DNA of 64,000 bases from Isoetes taiwanensis (GCA_021234155.1 JAJEKV010000030.1:13898079-13962078); one strand, 5' to 3'; numbered from the stretch's first letter, positions 23,058-35,736 are shown. Translations and numbers: made by a program. The notes: generated from the sequence alone by a model not told the origin.

Positions 23058-24683
23058 TGACGGCCGAATGGAATATACGCTATAAATACGTATATTCCTG
23101 GATCCGTCACTATACAAGTCTATCATTCATAGCCTTGTATACCATAAGGGTGGCACTAGGGGGCTTGGCCAAGTTATTCTCATAACTTAGCCAACCATAG
23201 GTTAAGCCATTATCCATGTGGCCTTAACCTATTGGGCACCGCCACCAGACTCACCCGATTGGTGCCACGTGGCATCCTAGGTGGACCTAACTTATATAGG
23301 CATAAACCCTAACCCTAGACCTCTTTCCAAAATAGCACCCCGAGACTCACCCACTTGTTCGAACCCCGCTTCAACATCGCTCGTTGTGGCATAGGCTGGT
23401 GTAGCAGCCCCCAGCTAGGTAGACCCGCTTCTTGGAGAAGGAACAAAGAACTTGTGAGTCAAGGACCATGGAGGCGCTGGATCCGGAGGGAGAGCTTGTG
23501 AGCGGTGTATGTAGGATAGTAGTTGTGATAGCTTATCCGGAATTAGCATTCCGGATATGCTAGTATCTTGTATCTAGAGTAGAGCCATCCTAGAGCCATA
23601 TTCAACATCTTGAACCCTAATCAAGGAACCCTAACTATTAGTTAGATTTGTATGATTAGGTTAAGATGTTCTTCTTATGATTATTCTCATGATGTGATGA
23701 TTATATGTTGATGGTTGATCATGTTTGCTCCTCTTGTATTGGGAAGGGGGGTAGAGACCTAGGGCCATATGTAGTATGTTCCTAGAGTAGATCCCTTAGT
23801 TCCTATTAGTTGGCTTTGTGCATAGGAGCCCACCGGGCTATGGAGGCTATGATATGACTCAGCACCCGATAACGGGGCTAGAGGGAAAGTGGAGGGAGGA
23901 TCCCTGCCGAGTGGGGGCTTCGGGGGATCCCATAGTGGGCTAGGCTTATGGTCGGTCACTGCGTGTGGGCCGAGCATGGGTCCGACACCTCCCGGGCAAT
24001 GGTGTTGCCACGCCTCTCGAGCTGTGCAAGTGATGGCTTGGCTCTCGCTTTTGGGGGTTCGGTCGGGATGCAGTCGTGTGTCGCCACGATTCTCACCAGC
24101 CTACAGCACCTCTAGACCACAGGAAGGGAGATGCAACCCTTCCTCCTTCTCAGCCGGTGGAGATGCAACCCGGAGTAGTCCCGATGGGTGATACCATGGG
24201 ATTGCGTTCAGGAAGGCTAGAGTCCCGTCGAGCACCGGATCCTAGCCCATCTCAAAGTATGCAGGGAGGGGCGGATGGAGTGGTCAACCCTAGCCATTGT
24301 TCTATGCCAGCCCTCGCCATTGCCATGACTCGGTGCCTATCTTGGAGGCCTAGCCGGGCCGGTCCACCCTCCCACGAAGTCCAGGCAGGGGTAGGAGCTC
24401 TCTGTTTTTATGGTTTGTGATTATCATCTATGCATTGGTTTTATGCGATGCACTACCCTCCGAGGTAGTATTTGTGTATGTTTTATGCTGGTTCGACGTG
24501 TTATAAACCCGGGCTATAGGAGCCCATATAGGAAGGGCGCCGCAAGACACCTTCGTGTTCCCTCCCGCACTAAGAGTTACCCTCGAGAGTGCGGGGGTAG
24601 GCGAAGAACCCATCGGTTCTGAGCGGATGGGGATTTCTGCCGCCGGTATCTGGCTGGGCCGCATGTTTAGCGAGGGAGCCACA
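23058..24683 (+). repeat. 5' LTR of C
   Basis: It starts TGACGG and ends CACA, followed by the primer site. It aligns end to end with 33387-35018 with scattered substitutions and small indels, mostly in GC-rich parts. It includes the imperfect palindrome GAATATACGCTATAAATACGTATATTC near its start. Confidence 0.93.
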
Positions 24684-24684
24684 A

Positions 24685-24696
24685 TGGTATCAGAGC
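24685..24696 (+). other. Primer-binding site of C (initiator tRNA-Met)
   Basis: TGGTATCAGAGC, one base after the LTR end, is the standard site complementary to the 3' end of plant initiator tRNA-Met used by many LTR elements. Confidence 0.93.
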
Positions 24697-25146
24697 GATG
24701 TTCTTGGTTGACCAAGAACTAGCAATCACTATAACCATAAAGTAGTCTAACAGGCCTATAGAGGTGTGAAATGAACATTTCCACCAACCCGCTGAAAATG
24801 GGGAAAATTTTTTCCTAGGTAGTGGGTCGGATTTAGGTTAAGTGTTAGACGAAGGTTTGAGTGAGTCAAACTCATCTTCTAGTAAATTTGAAGTGAAAAT
24901 TATGCATCTGCATCAAATTTCACCTAAAATGGGTCGAAGAATCATGCCAATCTGGAGACCCGTGAAAAAATGGGACAAATCCATAATTAACACCTCAAAC
25001 CATTAGGAAAATTGAAAAATTACAAGTATAATACAATTTTTAGTATATATTTTAATAATTAAATAACTATTAAATAGGGTGCAATTAATAAGGGGGCTAA
25101 TAAATAGGGGTAATGATGATAGGAGAATATTCTAAGGACCCTCCTC

Positions 25147-25155
25147 TTTAAATAT
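25147..25155 (+). promoter_or_regulatory. TATA-like box upstream of the histone-like ORF
   Basis: TTTAAATAT lies about 90 bp before ATG 25244, followed by a pyrimidine-rich leader (CCCCATTTTCTCTCTC...). This looks like a cellular gene promoter and leader rather than retroelement sequence. Function is inferred. Confidence 0.4.
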
Positions 25156-25243
25156 CCCCGACACCCCATTTTCTCTCTCAACCCTACACCTCCACCTCTC
25201 TCTTGACCAGCCTATCCCCACCCGTTTTCTAGACCCGTTAAGT

Positions 25244-26313
25244 ATGGCCAGACCAAAACGTGGACCCACTGAGGGCCGGGGACAGGCCCACACTCGATGG
25301 GCGAACCTAGCGGGGGACGCCATGTGAAGAAGATCCCTGAGCACCCTCGGCCCAAGAAGGGAGAAGAGGAGCTTCCCCACCAGCGGCCAGCCAGGCGAAG
25401 CCGACGAAGTCAGCACCACGATGCCGAGAGCAGCCCGCCGTCGGGCGGGCACACAAAGAACCGGATGATCTCGCCACTTCGGGGGCCACCGGAGCACGGG
25501 CGGGAGGAACAGAGGAGGAGCAGTCCAAAGAAGAAATGGACGGTTGCCTTCTAAGGCCCAAGAAAAGGGCAAGGAGAAGGTCACCAGAGGCCGCAGGAGA
25601 GGGCAGCCAGAGGAAGAGGGAGCGAGGAGGGAGGACAAGCGGGCAGGAGCGGAGGATCTAAAAGAAAGAACGACGGTCCTCACAACCTGCCGTTATCGAG
25701 GAGCCACGTGAGGAGGAGTGTGTGGAAGAAGGGAGGAGGAGGAAGAAGAACAGAGGAAGGGGCAGGAACCAAGACCACCTTTACCCAAGCATAGGGCTCG
25801 AGCTACCTAAGGTGGTAAAGAAGCGTATAAGGCGAAGCGAGGCTTCGGCTTTGAAGGAGGACCGGCTTTACACGCAGTATACTAAGAATACCTTGCACGG
25901 CGGACGAGGTATAATGATTGGTGGCTGCCGGGCAGAACGGGCCCAAATGACAAGGAGGGGGAGCGGCCAAAGAACCAGCCAAGCCGCCCGCCACGGGCCG
26001 AAGCCCAAGAAGGTCCACCATGGACCTAATTCCCCGCCTCGAGTTTTTCGAGATTAAGCACTTTCAACAAAGTGCACTAATCTCCGATTAGGGAAGGCGC
26101 CGTTTGAGCGGCTTATCGCGGGAGGTAATGGCGAGTACGCCACCGACTATAGGGTGACGCCCCTTACAACTCCGGTGTTGCAAGTGGTCACGAGGCCGAG
26201 CTCACCCAGCTGTTTGAGGAAGGGAACCTCTCCTGCGCGATCCACGCCAAGAGGGTGACCCTCATGCCCAAGGACATCCACTTGGCCGTCGCATCCGCAA
26301 GGAACGCCTTTGA
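25244..26313 (+). pseudogene. Histone H3-like gene captured in element C (frameshifted)
   Basis: The clear part is 26041-26313. It reads EIKHFQQSALIS, then RLGKAPFERLI, ATDYRV, and [14 protein letters not shown] followed by [12 protein letters not shown] and RRIRKERL plus stop. This follows the order and spacing of the H3 histone fold ([50 protein letters not shown]). At least three frame changes split it (about 26087, 26182 and 26288). Upstream, KPKKVHHGP near 26010 may match the KKPHR region. The ATG at 25244 begins MARPKRG, like histone MARTKQ, but about 240 codons of K/R/E/P-rich sequence separate it from the fold. That is much longer than an H3 tail. The divergence leaves a centromeric or other H3 variant possible, but this is unproven. 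Confidence 0.75.
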
Positions 26314-26913
26314 GGATGCAATTTTGTCAAACTAATGTAATTATTTTCCTATAAATATAAAAGTTTTGTAAAATAAAAGCGTGCAATAAATATAAAATAG
26401 GTGTAAAACATGTGTAAGTAATTAAATAGGAAAAAAGGAAATTAGAAAAATTTTTAAAGGGAACCGAAATCGGGTCCCCGTCACGCGCTTTGCTTCGCTC
26501 GCCACAGACCCCATCCGCCGACGCCAACCCGATTCGCCAAATTTTAGCTAATTCATGTCCAAACTAAGTAATAAAAGTTGCTAATTAAGTCGAATCATGC
26601 TAGAAAGTCATATTAGCATCTTCTAACACCCTAAAATTTTTTTTTTTTTTCCTAAAGGTTGAAATAACCCGAATCGGTCCCGTCACACACGTCGCGCTGC
26701 AAGACGCTTGAGACTATCCATGTACGCCACCCGATTTCGCCAGAACTTGCCTAGCTTGACCAAATTTGACCCAACAAACTGCCATGTAGTGTTTCTTGCC
26801 TTGTTTTGTTTAGAATTGCACTTCATGGTAGCTCAATTGGACACCCAAGGCCATAGATTTAGAGTCTTTCCATCAAGAACCTTTGTGCACCGCAACCCGA
26901 GGCACCCCTAGTC

Positions 26914-28560
26914 TATAAAAGGGGCCTCATTTGTCATTTTCTTTCCATCAAAAGTGCTCCCACCCCCTTTGGCGATTTTCTAGCTCCCTACTTGTTTCCA
27001 TCAGCCATTTTTCACAGCCATCTCTGCTCAATGGCACCATCAAACTTTGTTAGATGGTACAATGATTCAATCACATCCGTGAACTCCTGGCGACCAAGCC
27101 TTTCATGTCTTCGATCATCTCTTTGATCTTCACGCCACCCTAACGAACTCCTTACTACACCCGACATCATTTGTCAATATGATCACTCATTTTACCCCGG
27201 GAGGTCAGCTTGCCACCTAGGGGAAATGGGTCTCCTTAGACACCCTTGCCCAAGCCGTGGTGGGGGATCTAGGGCAAGAGTAGGTTGTGGGATAGAACCC
27301 CAAACATGCCGGACTACATGACCTTTAAGCATCATAGGCATAGGTATGCCTCAAAACCAGGCAGCCTTAGCCTTGTTCATGCGGATAGAGCGGTCAACCA
27401 ACCAAAGCGAGCCGTCCATTCAACCCTTGGATTTAGCTCCTCTCGACACTTTCGAAGGCAGGCGGATAGGTATCCTCGAGATCGAAACAATACAATCTAA
27501 TACCATGGGTCTACATCGGAAACACCTACACCGCATCGAAAGGGGACTATGAGGAAGAAGAGGAAGAGAACCCAAGCCGGGAGATAAGCGAGGCAAGAAG
27601 GATGGAGAGGCGATAGCTCAACAACGACGAGGGCTAAAGCGAGATTCCGACATAAATAGGTCACAGCCCTCACCCCGCTGATCATTGGCCGAGGAGAGGA
27701 GTATATATTCGCCACCAGACATCCTTAACCTTCCCTATTGCCAAGAGGAAAACCTCCTGATAGGCGAGCTCCCAGGACTAATGGCACAGGGAACAGTGGC
27801 GACTTCATCGACTACTCCTATCGGGAGATCCCGAGGAGGTAGCCGAAGCGACATTCCTACGCAGGGAAACCATGTCTGATATCCAAGCATACCGGAGATA
27901 AGGCGATGTTTCAAGAATAGCAAGCAGACATTCCGGAGGAGGAATTTCAGGAGATCCAAAGCGGGTTGTACCTGCCGGGGAAGGGGCCCAAGTTCGAGCC
28001 GAGCCACCCGCTCGAGGAGCATGCGCGGGCATCTAGTAGCATTAATCTAGAAAACGCAACAATAATGTGGAGGGACCACGAAGATCTTCACAAAGAATAG
28101 ATATCGTCGGGCAAAAATGCGGGAAAGGCACGGGAGCCACGGGCCACATAGGGGGTAAATATTTCGGTACTATCTTCCGGCCCTTAGCCAAGGTCGGATG
28201 ATAGTCTTTCACAAGGAGTTCAGCCCAAGAGGTGAAGAATCGATTGGCGCCCTTATAAGCTATGGGGTTTGGGCATCACGCCAAGATAGATGTCGGAATG
28301 GACCATGTTATACTCTTTAAGAGAGCAAGAGCACTTCACGCCTCGACTCGCCCAGGGGCCACCTCGAGATCGCGCGCAGTCGTGGTAGCGGCAATCGCAC
28401 GAGAACTACCGGCACCACGGTGGCAAAGAGCATTAGAGGGAGGGTCGGTGCCGAATACTTGCAGAACATGGGAAAGGGCACAAGACATACAAGAAAATCA
28501 AGAACTTCTTCAAGCGACATCATTGATGGAAGAATTGTCTCATAAGATCTAAGTATATTG
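26914..28560 (+). other. Second gene-like module in C, function unknown
   Basis: A textbook TATA box (CTATAAAAGGGG, TATAAAA at 26914-26920) lies about 110 bp before ATG 27031 (MAPSNFVRWYNDSITSVN). Open pieces with frame breaks continue (AFHVFDHLFDLHATLTNSLL, MITHFTPGGQLAT, YEEEEEENPSREI, YSPPDILNLPYCQEENLL) to about 28550. An AT-rich stretch resembling a 3' UTR follows at 28560-28740. I recognise no domain. It may be a captured gene or an extra ORF of the element placed upstream of gag. Confidence 0.35.
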
Positions 28561-28859
28561 TAATTCTTTCTTAAGTATTATCATGAAGTCTATTAAATGT
28601 ATTCCTATATTAATGTACTACTATGATGTTGACCTATAAATGAAGTTTTCATATGATTTCTTTTGTGGCTAACAACAATTTAATTGTAAGCAATAATGAT
28701 CATTGCCTAACTTAATAACACGTATTAATGACCAATACTTGCAGCAAGGAACTCAAGTCACGTGGTCTCGTGACCAGCACCGACCCACGCAATTGGGTAC
28801 CAAGGAACTTGTTCGTGACAGGAAAGACTTTGAAGCGGGGGATATGTCACCGTGAGGCG

Positions 28860-29830
28860 CGGTTAATGCAAGGTTGGTACAGATGAGGAATCAGATGCAA
28901 CACCTCATCAACTGGGCGACACCTCTCATGAATGCACAGGAAGATGGTCCCCCGCCTCCACCTTGTGTTCCGGGTGGTGACGAAGTCCCTCAGCAGGAAG
29001 GGGAGGGCAACCACGGCAACGTCAGGGACAAGAGACGAAGAAGGAGAACTAGGAGTCCATCATCATCTAGTTCCGGCTCATCGAATAGTTCTTCCAAAGG
29101 ACGACGGCTCTAGCTCCGGCGGTGAGTCTGACACACCTAAGGCAAGAAAAAGGGCAAGAAAAAGACGGATGACTATCGGAAAAAAAGGTGGATAGTGCTA
29201 TGAGCAATGTGTGGAAGACAAAAGGAAGGGCCATTTTGGGAAAAGACAGATCGGGCATGGAGGCTGAAGCATGGTGGATGAAATGGAAGAATTTGGCAAC
29301 TCATACGGTATGAAAAGACAAGGACATAGGGAAAGTTGCTACAGCCTAACCTTATTGGACCGGCAAGGATCCGGTGGAAGGGATATGCTAAGTCCAACAA
29401 GGTTGAAAGAGGAATAATTGCGGGTTTAAGACCTTGAAAGGGCTTTTCGCAGAAGCACTATGTCTTAGAGGTCTCATACTAGTAGATTCGGCAGTTTTAC
29501 GAGGTTGAATCGGGTACCTTATCGATGGCTAAGTATACCGAAGAATTCATGAGACTTAGACTTCATGTCCCGGAGTATCGAAAGGCAAGCGGGGACACCT
29601 ATATTGAGGGGTTGAAATAACAATATCAAGAGGCTTGTTAGAGCAATCAACCCAAAGTCCGATTCGCAGAGGCCGAGGATAAAGCTATAAGTTTGGAAGA
29701 GGCACCGGCAACTCCAGCAGAGATCAACCCTTCAGGGGTAAGAGTTCAGAGGCGTGATCGGGGACAATATCGGGGTAAGCAATCAGCGACTACACCATCG
29801 GGGAGCCAAAGAAGAAGGTAAGGATAAGAG
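28860..29830 (+). pseudogene. Gag remnant of C
   Basis: Pieces include MRNQMQHLINWATPLMNAQE, a basic Ser-rich block near 29030-29100, and MAKYTEEFMRLRLHVPE near 29526. The last is the gag 'EYT.EF..L' motif of plant gypsy elements. It is followed by YIEGL and a Q/R-rich tail. Several stops interrupt it, and I found no intact CCHC knuckle. Confidence 0.7.
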
Positions 29831-29839
29831 CAAGTGTGT

Positions 29840-32521
29840 CTCCTTTGAGACACCTATACTCTTTGTCAAGAAGAAAGATGGGAGCTTAAGAATGTGCATA
29901 GACTATCGCCCGACTCAATAAGCGACGATAAAGAATAAGTATGCATTGCCAAGGGCGGATGACCTAATGGATCAGCTACAAGGAGCAAAGGTATTCTCTA
30001 AGATTGATTTAAGATCGGGATACCATCGGATAAGAATAAAAGGAAGAGGACATCCATAAGACCGCTTTGAGCGGTATGGTCATTTTGAGTTTACTGATAA
30101 TGCCCTTTGGTTGTCGAACGCTCACTTACGTTTATCGCCTCATGAGCGATATCTTGAAGACTTCTTGGATGAGTTTGTTATTGTCTTCTTCGACGACATC
30201 CTAATCTCTGACAAGTCCCTTGAAGAGCATTGTCGGCACCTCAGGAAAGTGTTGGAGAAGTTGAGACGTCATCGGGTTGTATGGGAAGCTCTCTAAGTGC
30301 CGCCATAACAGGCGGTGGAGTACTTGGGGCATGTAGTAACATCCCGAGGAATCTCCACAGATCCATCTAAGATTGAGGCAATAGTTGATTGGCCAGCTCC
30401 AAGGAATGTGGCGAAAGTAAGAAGCTTTCTGGGTTGGCGGGATACTACGAAAGTTCGTTGAAGGACTTTGCTAAGTGGGCCCCCTCCGGCACGGACCTCA
30501 CTAAGGCCAAGAAGATTAAGATTGGGCTAGCCATTGGTTAGAGAGTCCAAGCTTCTTTTGAGAAGCTTAAAGAGGTTTTAACAACAAAGCCACCGGTGCT
30601 TGTTCTCCGGATCCGGTAAGGATAAGTTGATAGCAACAGATGCAAGCAAGATAGCAACAAAGCGCCTTGATGCAAGAAGGAAGGGTAGTAGCCCTGACTC
30701 AAAGAAGATGAACGACGCAGAGCAACGCAAACCCATGATCGTGAGCTCCTAGCCATTGTCGGGCATTGAGGATATGGAGGCATTATTTGTTTGGGAAGGA
30801 AGTTTCGGTTAGATACCGATCACCGAGCCTTCAAGATTCTTTTCACCCAGCCACTCCTCAACTTAAGGCAAAGGAGGTGGATGGAATTCTTGAGAATACG
30901 ATTTTGATATTATATATAAGCCCGGTAAGCTTAATGTTGTAGCGGATGCCCTCTCTAGGAGGCCATTTCGGACAAGGGCGCATTGTAATCACGATTTCCA
31001 CTCTTCGAGTGAGTTTGGCAAGAAGATTGAGGAGTCCTTGCCAACCGATGTGGACTTCAAGGAGGTGTGGGAAAGCCTCTCGAGGGGAAGCCGTAATGGA
31101 TAAGGAGCGGGAAGCCTTCAAGCATTTTAAGAAGGAAGGCAACCCGTTATACCATAAGCATAAGTTGTGTGTGCCCGAATCTTCGGGGGTAAGGAAGTTA
31201 ATTCTTCATGACACACATAACAGCCCAATAGCGGGGCATCTTCCTTCATGAAGACCTATTTCAAGATTCGGCGTAGTTACTTCTGGCGGTATGAAGAAGC
31301 GGATAGTCTGCATATATTCGGATTACCCGGTTATGTCCCAGACTCAAGGCACCAAAGGCGAACAACCAGTTCCGGGTGCTTTAGAGCCATTGGGGTGCCA
31401 AATGCAAAGTGGGAGGTCATAAGCATGGATTTCATCACAGGACTCCCTAAAACTCTTCGAGGCAAGGATGCATTGATGGTTGTCGTAGATAAGTTATCAA
31501 AGATGGCGCATTTCGTGCCTTGCAAAACTACTGACACCGCATTAGATACTGCAAAGTTATTTGTAAGGGAGATTTTTAGACTCCATGGCATGCCTCGGGA
31601 GATAATATCCGATAGAGATTCTAAGTTTATGAGTGCCTTTTGGCAGGATCTTTTTAGCACCATCCGGGCCGGCTCTCCATGAGTACCTGCATATCACCCT
31701 CAAACAGATGGCGGACCGGAAAGGACGAATCGGATCATTGAAGACATGCTTCGAAGCTATGTGTGGAACAAGCAGTCCAAGTGGGATGAGTACATTCACT
31801 TGGTGGAATTCGCCTACAACAGTGCCAAGCAGGAGTCATCCCAGATGTCGCCTTTCATGGTGAACTACGGCTACCAGTGCTTAACCCCGGATACCTGGCA
31901 CAATCCTGTGTCCAAGGTAGAAGTGTCCCAACAGATGTTAGGGGATATCGCAGAACTAGTAGAGGAAGTAAGGGGTTATTTATTGGCAGCAAGAAGTCGA
32001 GAAGAGTGTAGCCGAACAAGCTACGGGACCGTAAAGGGAGTTTAAGGTGGGGAGATACCGTTTGGTTAAAGATCAAGGTGAAGCAAGCCAAGCTGCGGAT
32101 TGGGAGCTGCAAGAAGCTTGCCCCTAGGTGGGCTGGGCCGTTCAAGATTTTAGAGAGAGTGGGCTCTCAAGCCTATAAGTTAGATCTTCCAGCCCATCTT
32201 AAGGTTCACAAGGTCTTCCACGTAAGTTTATTAAAAAGGCACAATCCTAACCCTGAGGAGGTTTTGGACACTCCAACCTTGTTGGAAATGACGGAGGAGC
32301 AAGTAGAAATAGTGCCCGAGTTACTTCTTGATAAGTCATTCAAGAAGACTAGGAGGTCTCGGTTCCTCCAATATTTGGTTAAGTGGAAGCACTTACCCGC
32401 GGAAGATGCGACATGGGTATTGAAGCGAGGATTTGGAGAAGCAATACCCGGTGAGTTCATGAAGGAGTTTGATGGGCTAGTCGTCTCCACTTGGTTAATT
32501 GACCCGACTTGCCGTGGTTAG
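29840..32521 (+). pseudogene. Chromovirus pol of C: RT, RNase H, integrase, chromodomain
   Basis: Reverse transcriptase shows [29 protein letters not shown] and VIVFFDDILI (FFDD). RNase H ends in YKPGKLNVVADALSRRP. Integrase includes WEVISMDFITGLP, VVVDKLSKMAHF (D), ISDRDSKFMSAFW (D) and YHPQTDGGPERTNRI (E kept). The C-terminal part RWAGPFKILERVGSQAYKL leads to a chromodomain (RSRFLQYLVKWKHLPAEDA, then TWV). TAA or TGA stops and frameshifts occur throughout the reverse transcriptase and RNase H, but the integrase to chromodomain half is nearly open. Confidence 0.9.
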
Positions 32522-33386
32522 CTAGTATGTGTTAGTTAGCCTTTTAAGCCCGGCGCATGCATTCTAGTTACTAGGGTGCATGTGCGGAACCTTGGATCGT
32601 GTGTGCGATGATGGGATACGCCTTTAGGGCATTCTCTCTGAGGCCACACGCACCAAGAGCGCGCGCATGACCATTAGGGTCATGTGAGTGAGGAATGAGG
32701 CATGGTGGGCGATGATGGGACATCGATCGGATGATCTCTATGCCACGCGATGCGGGCCCGCACACCGGGCCGTAGGAGGGTCATGGTGAAGCTTAAGTGA
32801 TCATCGCCGATGATGGGATCGTGAGACGTTCCTAGCTGAAACCCCTGGGGCATGACGCCTTGGCAGGGTGTACTGATCCGGGGATCATGTACAAGGTAGC
32901 ACTCGATCATGGGCAATGATGGGAGCATCTTAAATGATCCCTAAGCTCAAATCGAAAGGGCCATGATCTTGGGCAAGGTAGTAGGACAACCTTGAGCCGT
33001 GAGTTAGGCTCAAGGAGGTAAGGGGGTGGTCCCCTAAAACCACAAATTATTAACCAAACTAACGTAATGTGCTCCTTCTTGCAGGCAAGTAGAAGGAGGA
33101 CCTCAACGAGGAGCGCGTTACGAGAAGCTAGGGGGAGCCATAATTTAGATTATGAACCCTAATAACTCTTATAATAATGTTTGAATTATCGTAGGAAATA
33201 ACCGTGTTAAGGCTATATAATTTTGTATAAGTACAAATATAGCCTAAATTTTGACCTTTAACTAATAAAACTTGATTACTAAAGTAAAATTAAAGGTTAT
33301 GACATGATGTTTTGTTGCAGGTATAAGGTAGGTTCGTCACCTTAGCGCAATGCTGAGGACAGCATTGTCCTAAGGGGGGGAGAATG
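32522..33386 (+). other. Non-coding 3' region and polypurine tract of C
   Basis: No coding frame is supported after the pol stop. The region carries several copies of a 'GATGATGGGA' phrase (near 32608, 32710, 32812 and 32915) set in similar contexts, so it is internally repetitive. It ends in AAGGGGGGGAGAATG, the polypurine tract next to the LTR start TGACGG. Confidence 0.75.
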
Positions 33387-35018
33387 TGACGGTCCAGGGG
33401 AATATACGCTATAAATACGTATATTCCTGGATCCGTCACTATACAAGTCTATCATTCATAGCCTTGTATACCATAAGGGTGGCACTAGGGGGCTTGGCCA
33501 AGTTATTCTCATAACTTAGCCAACCATAGGTTAAGCCATTATCCATGTGGCCTTAACCTATTGGGGCACCGCCACGCAGGACTCACCCGATTGGTGCCAC
33601 GTGGCATCCTAGGTGGACCTAACTTATATAGGCATAAACCCTAACCCTAGACCTCTTTCCAGCCCTAGCACCCAGAGACTCACCCACTTGTTCGAAACCC
33701 CGTTTCGAACATCGTTCGTTGTGGCATAGGCTGGTGTAGCAGCCCCAGCAGGGTAGACCCGTTCTTGGAGAAGGAACAGCAACTTGTGAGTCAAGGACCA
33801 TGGAGGCGCCCGGATCTGGAGGGAGAGCTTCAGGAGCAGGTATGTAGGATAGTAGTTGTGATAGCTTATCTGGAATTAGCATTCCAGATATGCTAGTATC
33901 TTGTATCTAGAGTAGAGCCATCCTAGAGCCCATATTCAACATCTTGAACCCTAATCAAGGAACCCTAACTATTAGTTAGATTTGTATGATTAGGTTAAGA
34001 TGTTCTTCTTATGATTATTCTCATGATGTGATGATTATATGTTGATGGTTGATCATGTTTGCTCCTCTTGTATTGGGAAGGGGGGTAGAGACCTAGGGCC
34101 ATATGTAGTATGTTCCTAGAGTAGATCCCTTAGTTCCTATTAGTTGCGGCAGGCATAGGAGCCCACCTGGACTATGGAGGCTATGATATGACTCAGCACC
34201 CGATACTTGGGCTAGAGGGAAAGTGGAGGGAGGATCCCCGCCGAGTGGGGCCGGGGGATCCCATAGTGGGCTAGGCTTATGGTGGGTCACTTAGCGTGGG
34301 CGAGCATGGGTCCGACACCTCGGGGGCAATGGTGTTGCCACGCCTCTCGAGAGCTGCAAGTGATGGCTTGGCTCGCTTTTTGGGGTTCAGTCGGTCGTGC
34401 AGATGGTGTGTCGCCCGCGATTCTCTAGCCCCCACGGCACCTCTAGACCCCCGGGAAGGGGAGATGCAACCCTTCTGCCTCATCGGACCAGGGAGATGCA
34501 ACACGGAGTAGTCCCGGATGGGTGATACCATGGGATTGCGTTTCCGGAAGGCTAGAGTCTGTCGAGCCTGATCTAGCCCATCCGCAAAGTATGCCGCGGA
34601 GGCGGATGGAGTGGTCAACCCTAGCCATTGTTCTATGCCAGCCCTCGCCATTGCCATGACTTTCGGTGCACTCTATCTTGAGGCCCTGGCGGTCGGTCAC
34701 CCTCCTTACGAGTCCCGAGCCGGGGTAGGAGCTCTCTGTTTTATGGTTTGTGATTATCATCTATGCATTGGTTTATGTAATGCGATGCACTACCCTCCGA
34801 AGTAGTATTTGTGTATGTTTTATGCTGGATTGGCGTGTTATAAGCCCCATTTGTTATAGGAGCCCATAGGGAAGGGCGCAAAGACACCTTCGTGTTCCCT
34901 CCCGCACTAAGAGTTACCTCGAGAGTGCGGGGGGCGAAAAAGCCCATCGGTTCTTGGCGGATGGGGGATTTCTGCCGAGTATCTGGTAGGCGCCGTATGT
35001 TTAGCAGGGAGCGTCACA
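33387..35018 (+). repeat. 3' LTR of C
   Basis: Matches the 5' LTR from TGACGG to CACA. Differences are concentrated in GC-rich tracts and are partly small indels. The next bases, CTTCCCAATCAACC, resume the LTR of element B. Confidence 0.93.
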
Positions 35019-35736
35019 CTTCCCAATCAACCCCTGACGACCTCCTGACATAATTTCTTGCATGGCCATGGCCTGATGTTGGTCAAATCCGGCCTGATTC
35101 CTTGAAGCATGTAGTTCATGGTGATGCTATGCCCCATATCGATTTTTTCAAGCAAGAATAGGCCGCTCCAGCAACTCCGGCCGAATAGTCTGTAGACTCC
35201 GAAATTCCTGTCGCCAAGTTCAGCCCGATTCCTTTCTCAGATCCGAGCTTCTCTGGATTTATTCTTCCAGGTTGCCCAATCCGACCGATTCTTGTAAAGA
35301 TCTATGATTTTTTGCTGATGGCATGGCTCTGCGGTCCGATTTCTTTTCCTTTTCACGCTATTCTTAGAATAATATTCTTCCCTTTTTCCTTGATCATCTC
35401 TACTTCCATGGTTCTTCCAAGGGTTTTGTCCCTTTAATTCTCGACATCTTTTCTTCTTCAAATCTTGTGACTTGACCCTTCGAGGCCTTTATTTTGCCAC
35501 GTTATCTCCATTTTCCCACCATAGGTATTTTTCTTCTATGGGGCTCTTCTTTTGACAACCCTGTTGCCATATTATTCCTTCCCATTCCTTCTCATTAGTC
35601 ATTCTTCTCGTAGCACATCTCTCAGGCTACTTGCTTCCTCTTTCCATATTTGTCTAGCTTTTCTTCCTCAAGCTAGCAATTTGCCATGGTAATTAGAAGT
35701 GTTTTGCAAGTTTTGTACCTTCATTAGCAGACGACA
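35019..35736 (-). repeat. 3' LTR of B, second part
   Basis: Continues the B LTR after C and ends GCAGACGACA, like the right copy at 40551-40560. Together with 22252-23057 it makes about 1.52 kb, matching the 1.53-kb right LTR. Confidence 0.9.

Larger units (their letters stand above)
23058..35018 (+). mobile_element. Ty3/gypsy chromovirus C, 12 kb, nested in the LTR of B
   Basis: C has two LTRs of about 1.63 kb (23058-24683 and 33387-35018), a tRNA-Met primer site, gag, a pol region with a C-terminal chromodomain, and a G-rich polypurine tract at 33373-33384. It splits the LTR of B: TTCC lies on the left and CTTCC on the right, and the unsplit B LTR at 39810 reads TTCTTCCCAATC once. That is consistent with a 5-bp duplication whose left copy has changed. 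Between the primer site and gag it carries about 4 kb of extra DNA, including a histone H3-like sequence. Pol is full of stops and frameshifts. Confidence 0.9.

Noticed and set aside
23307-23325. Telomere-like ACCCTAACCCTA in the LTR of C
   Set aside because: Only one to two repeat units, present in both LTRs, so it is ordinary LTR sequence, not an interstitial telomere.
25132-25683. 183-codon minus-strand frame opposite the histone-like module
   Set aside because: Composition is driven by the GC-rich plus strand; no domain, and a better plus-strand explanation exists.
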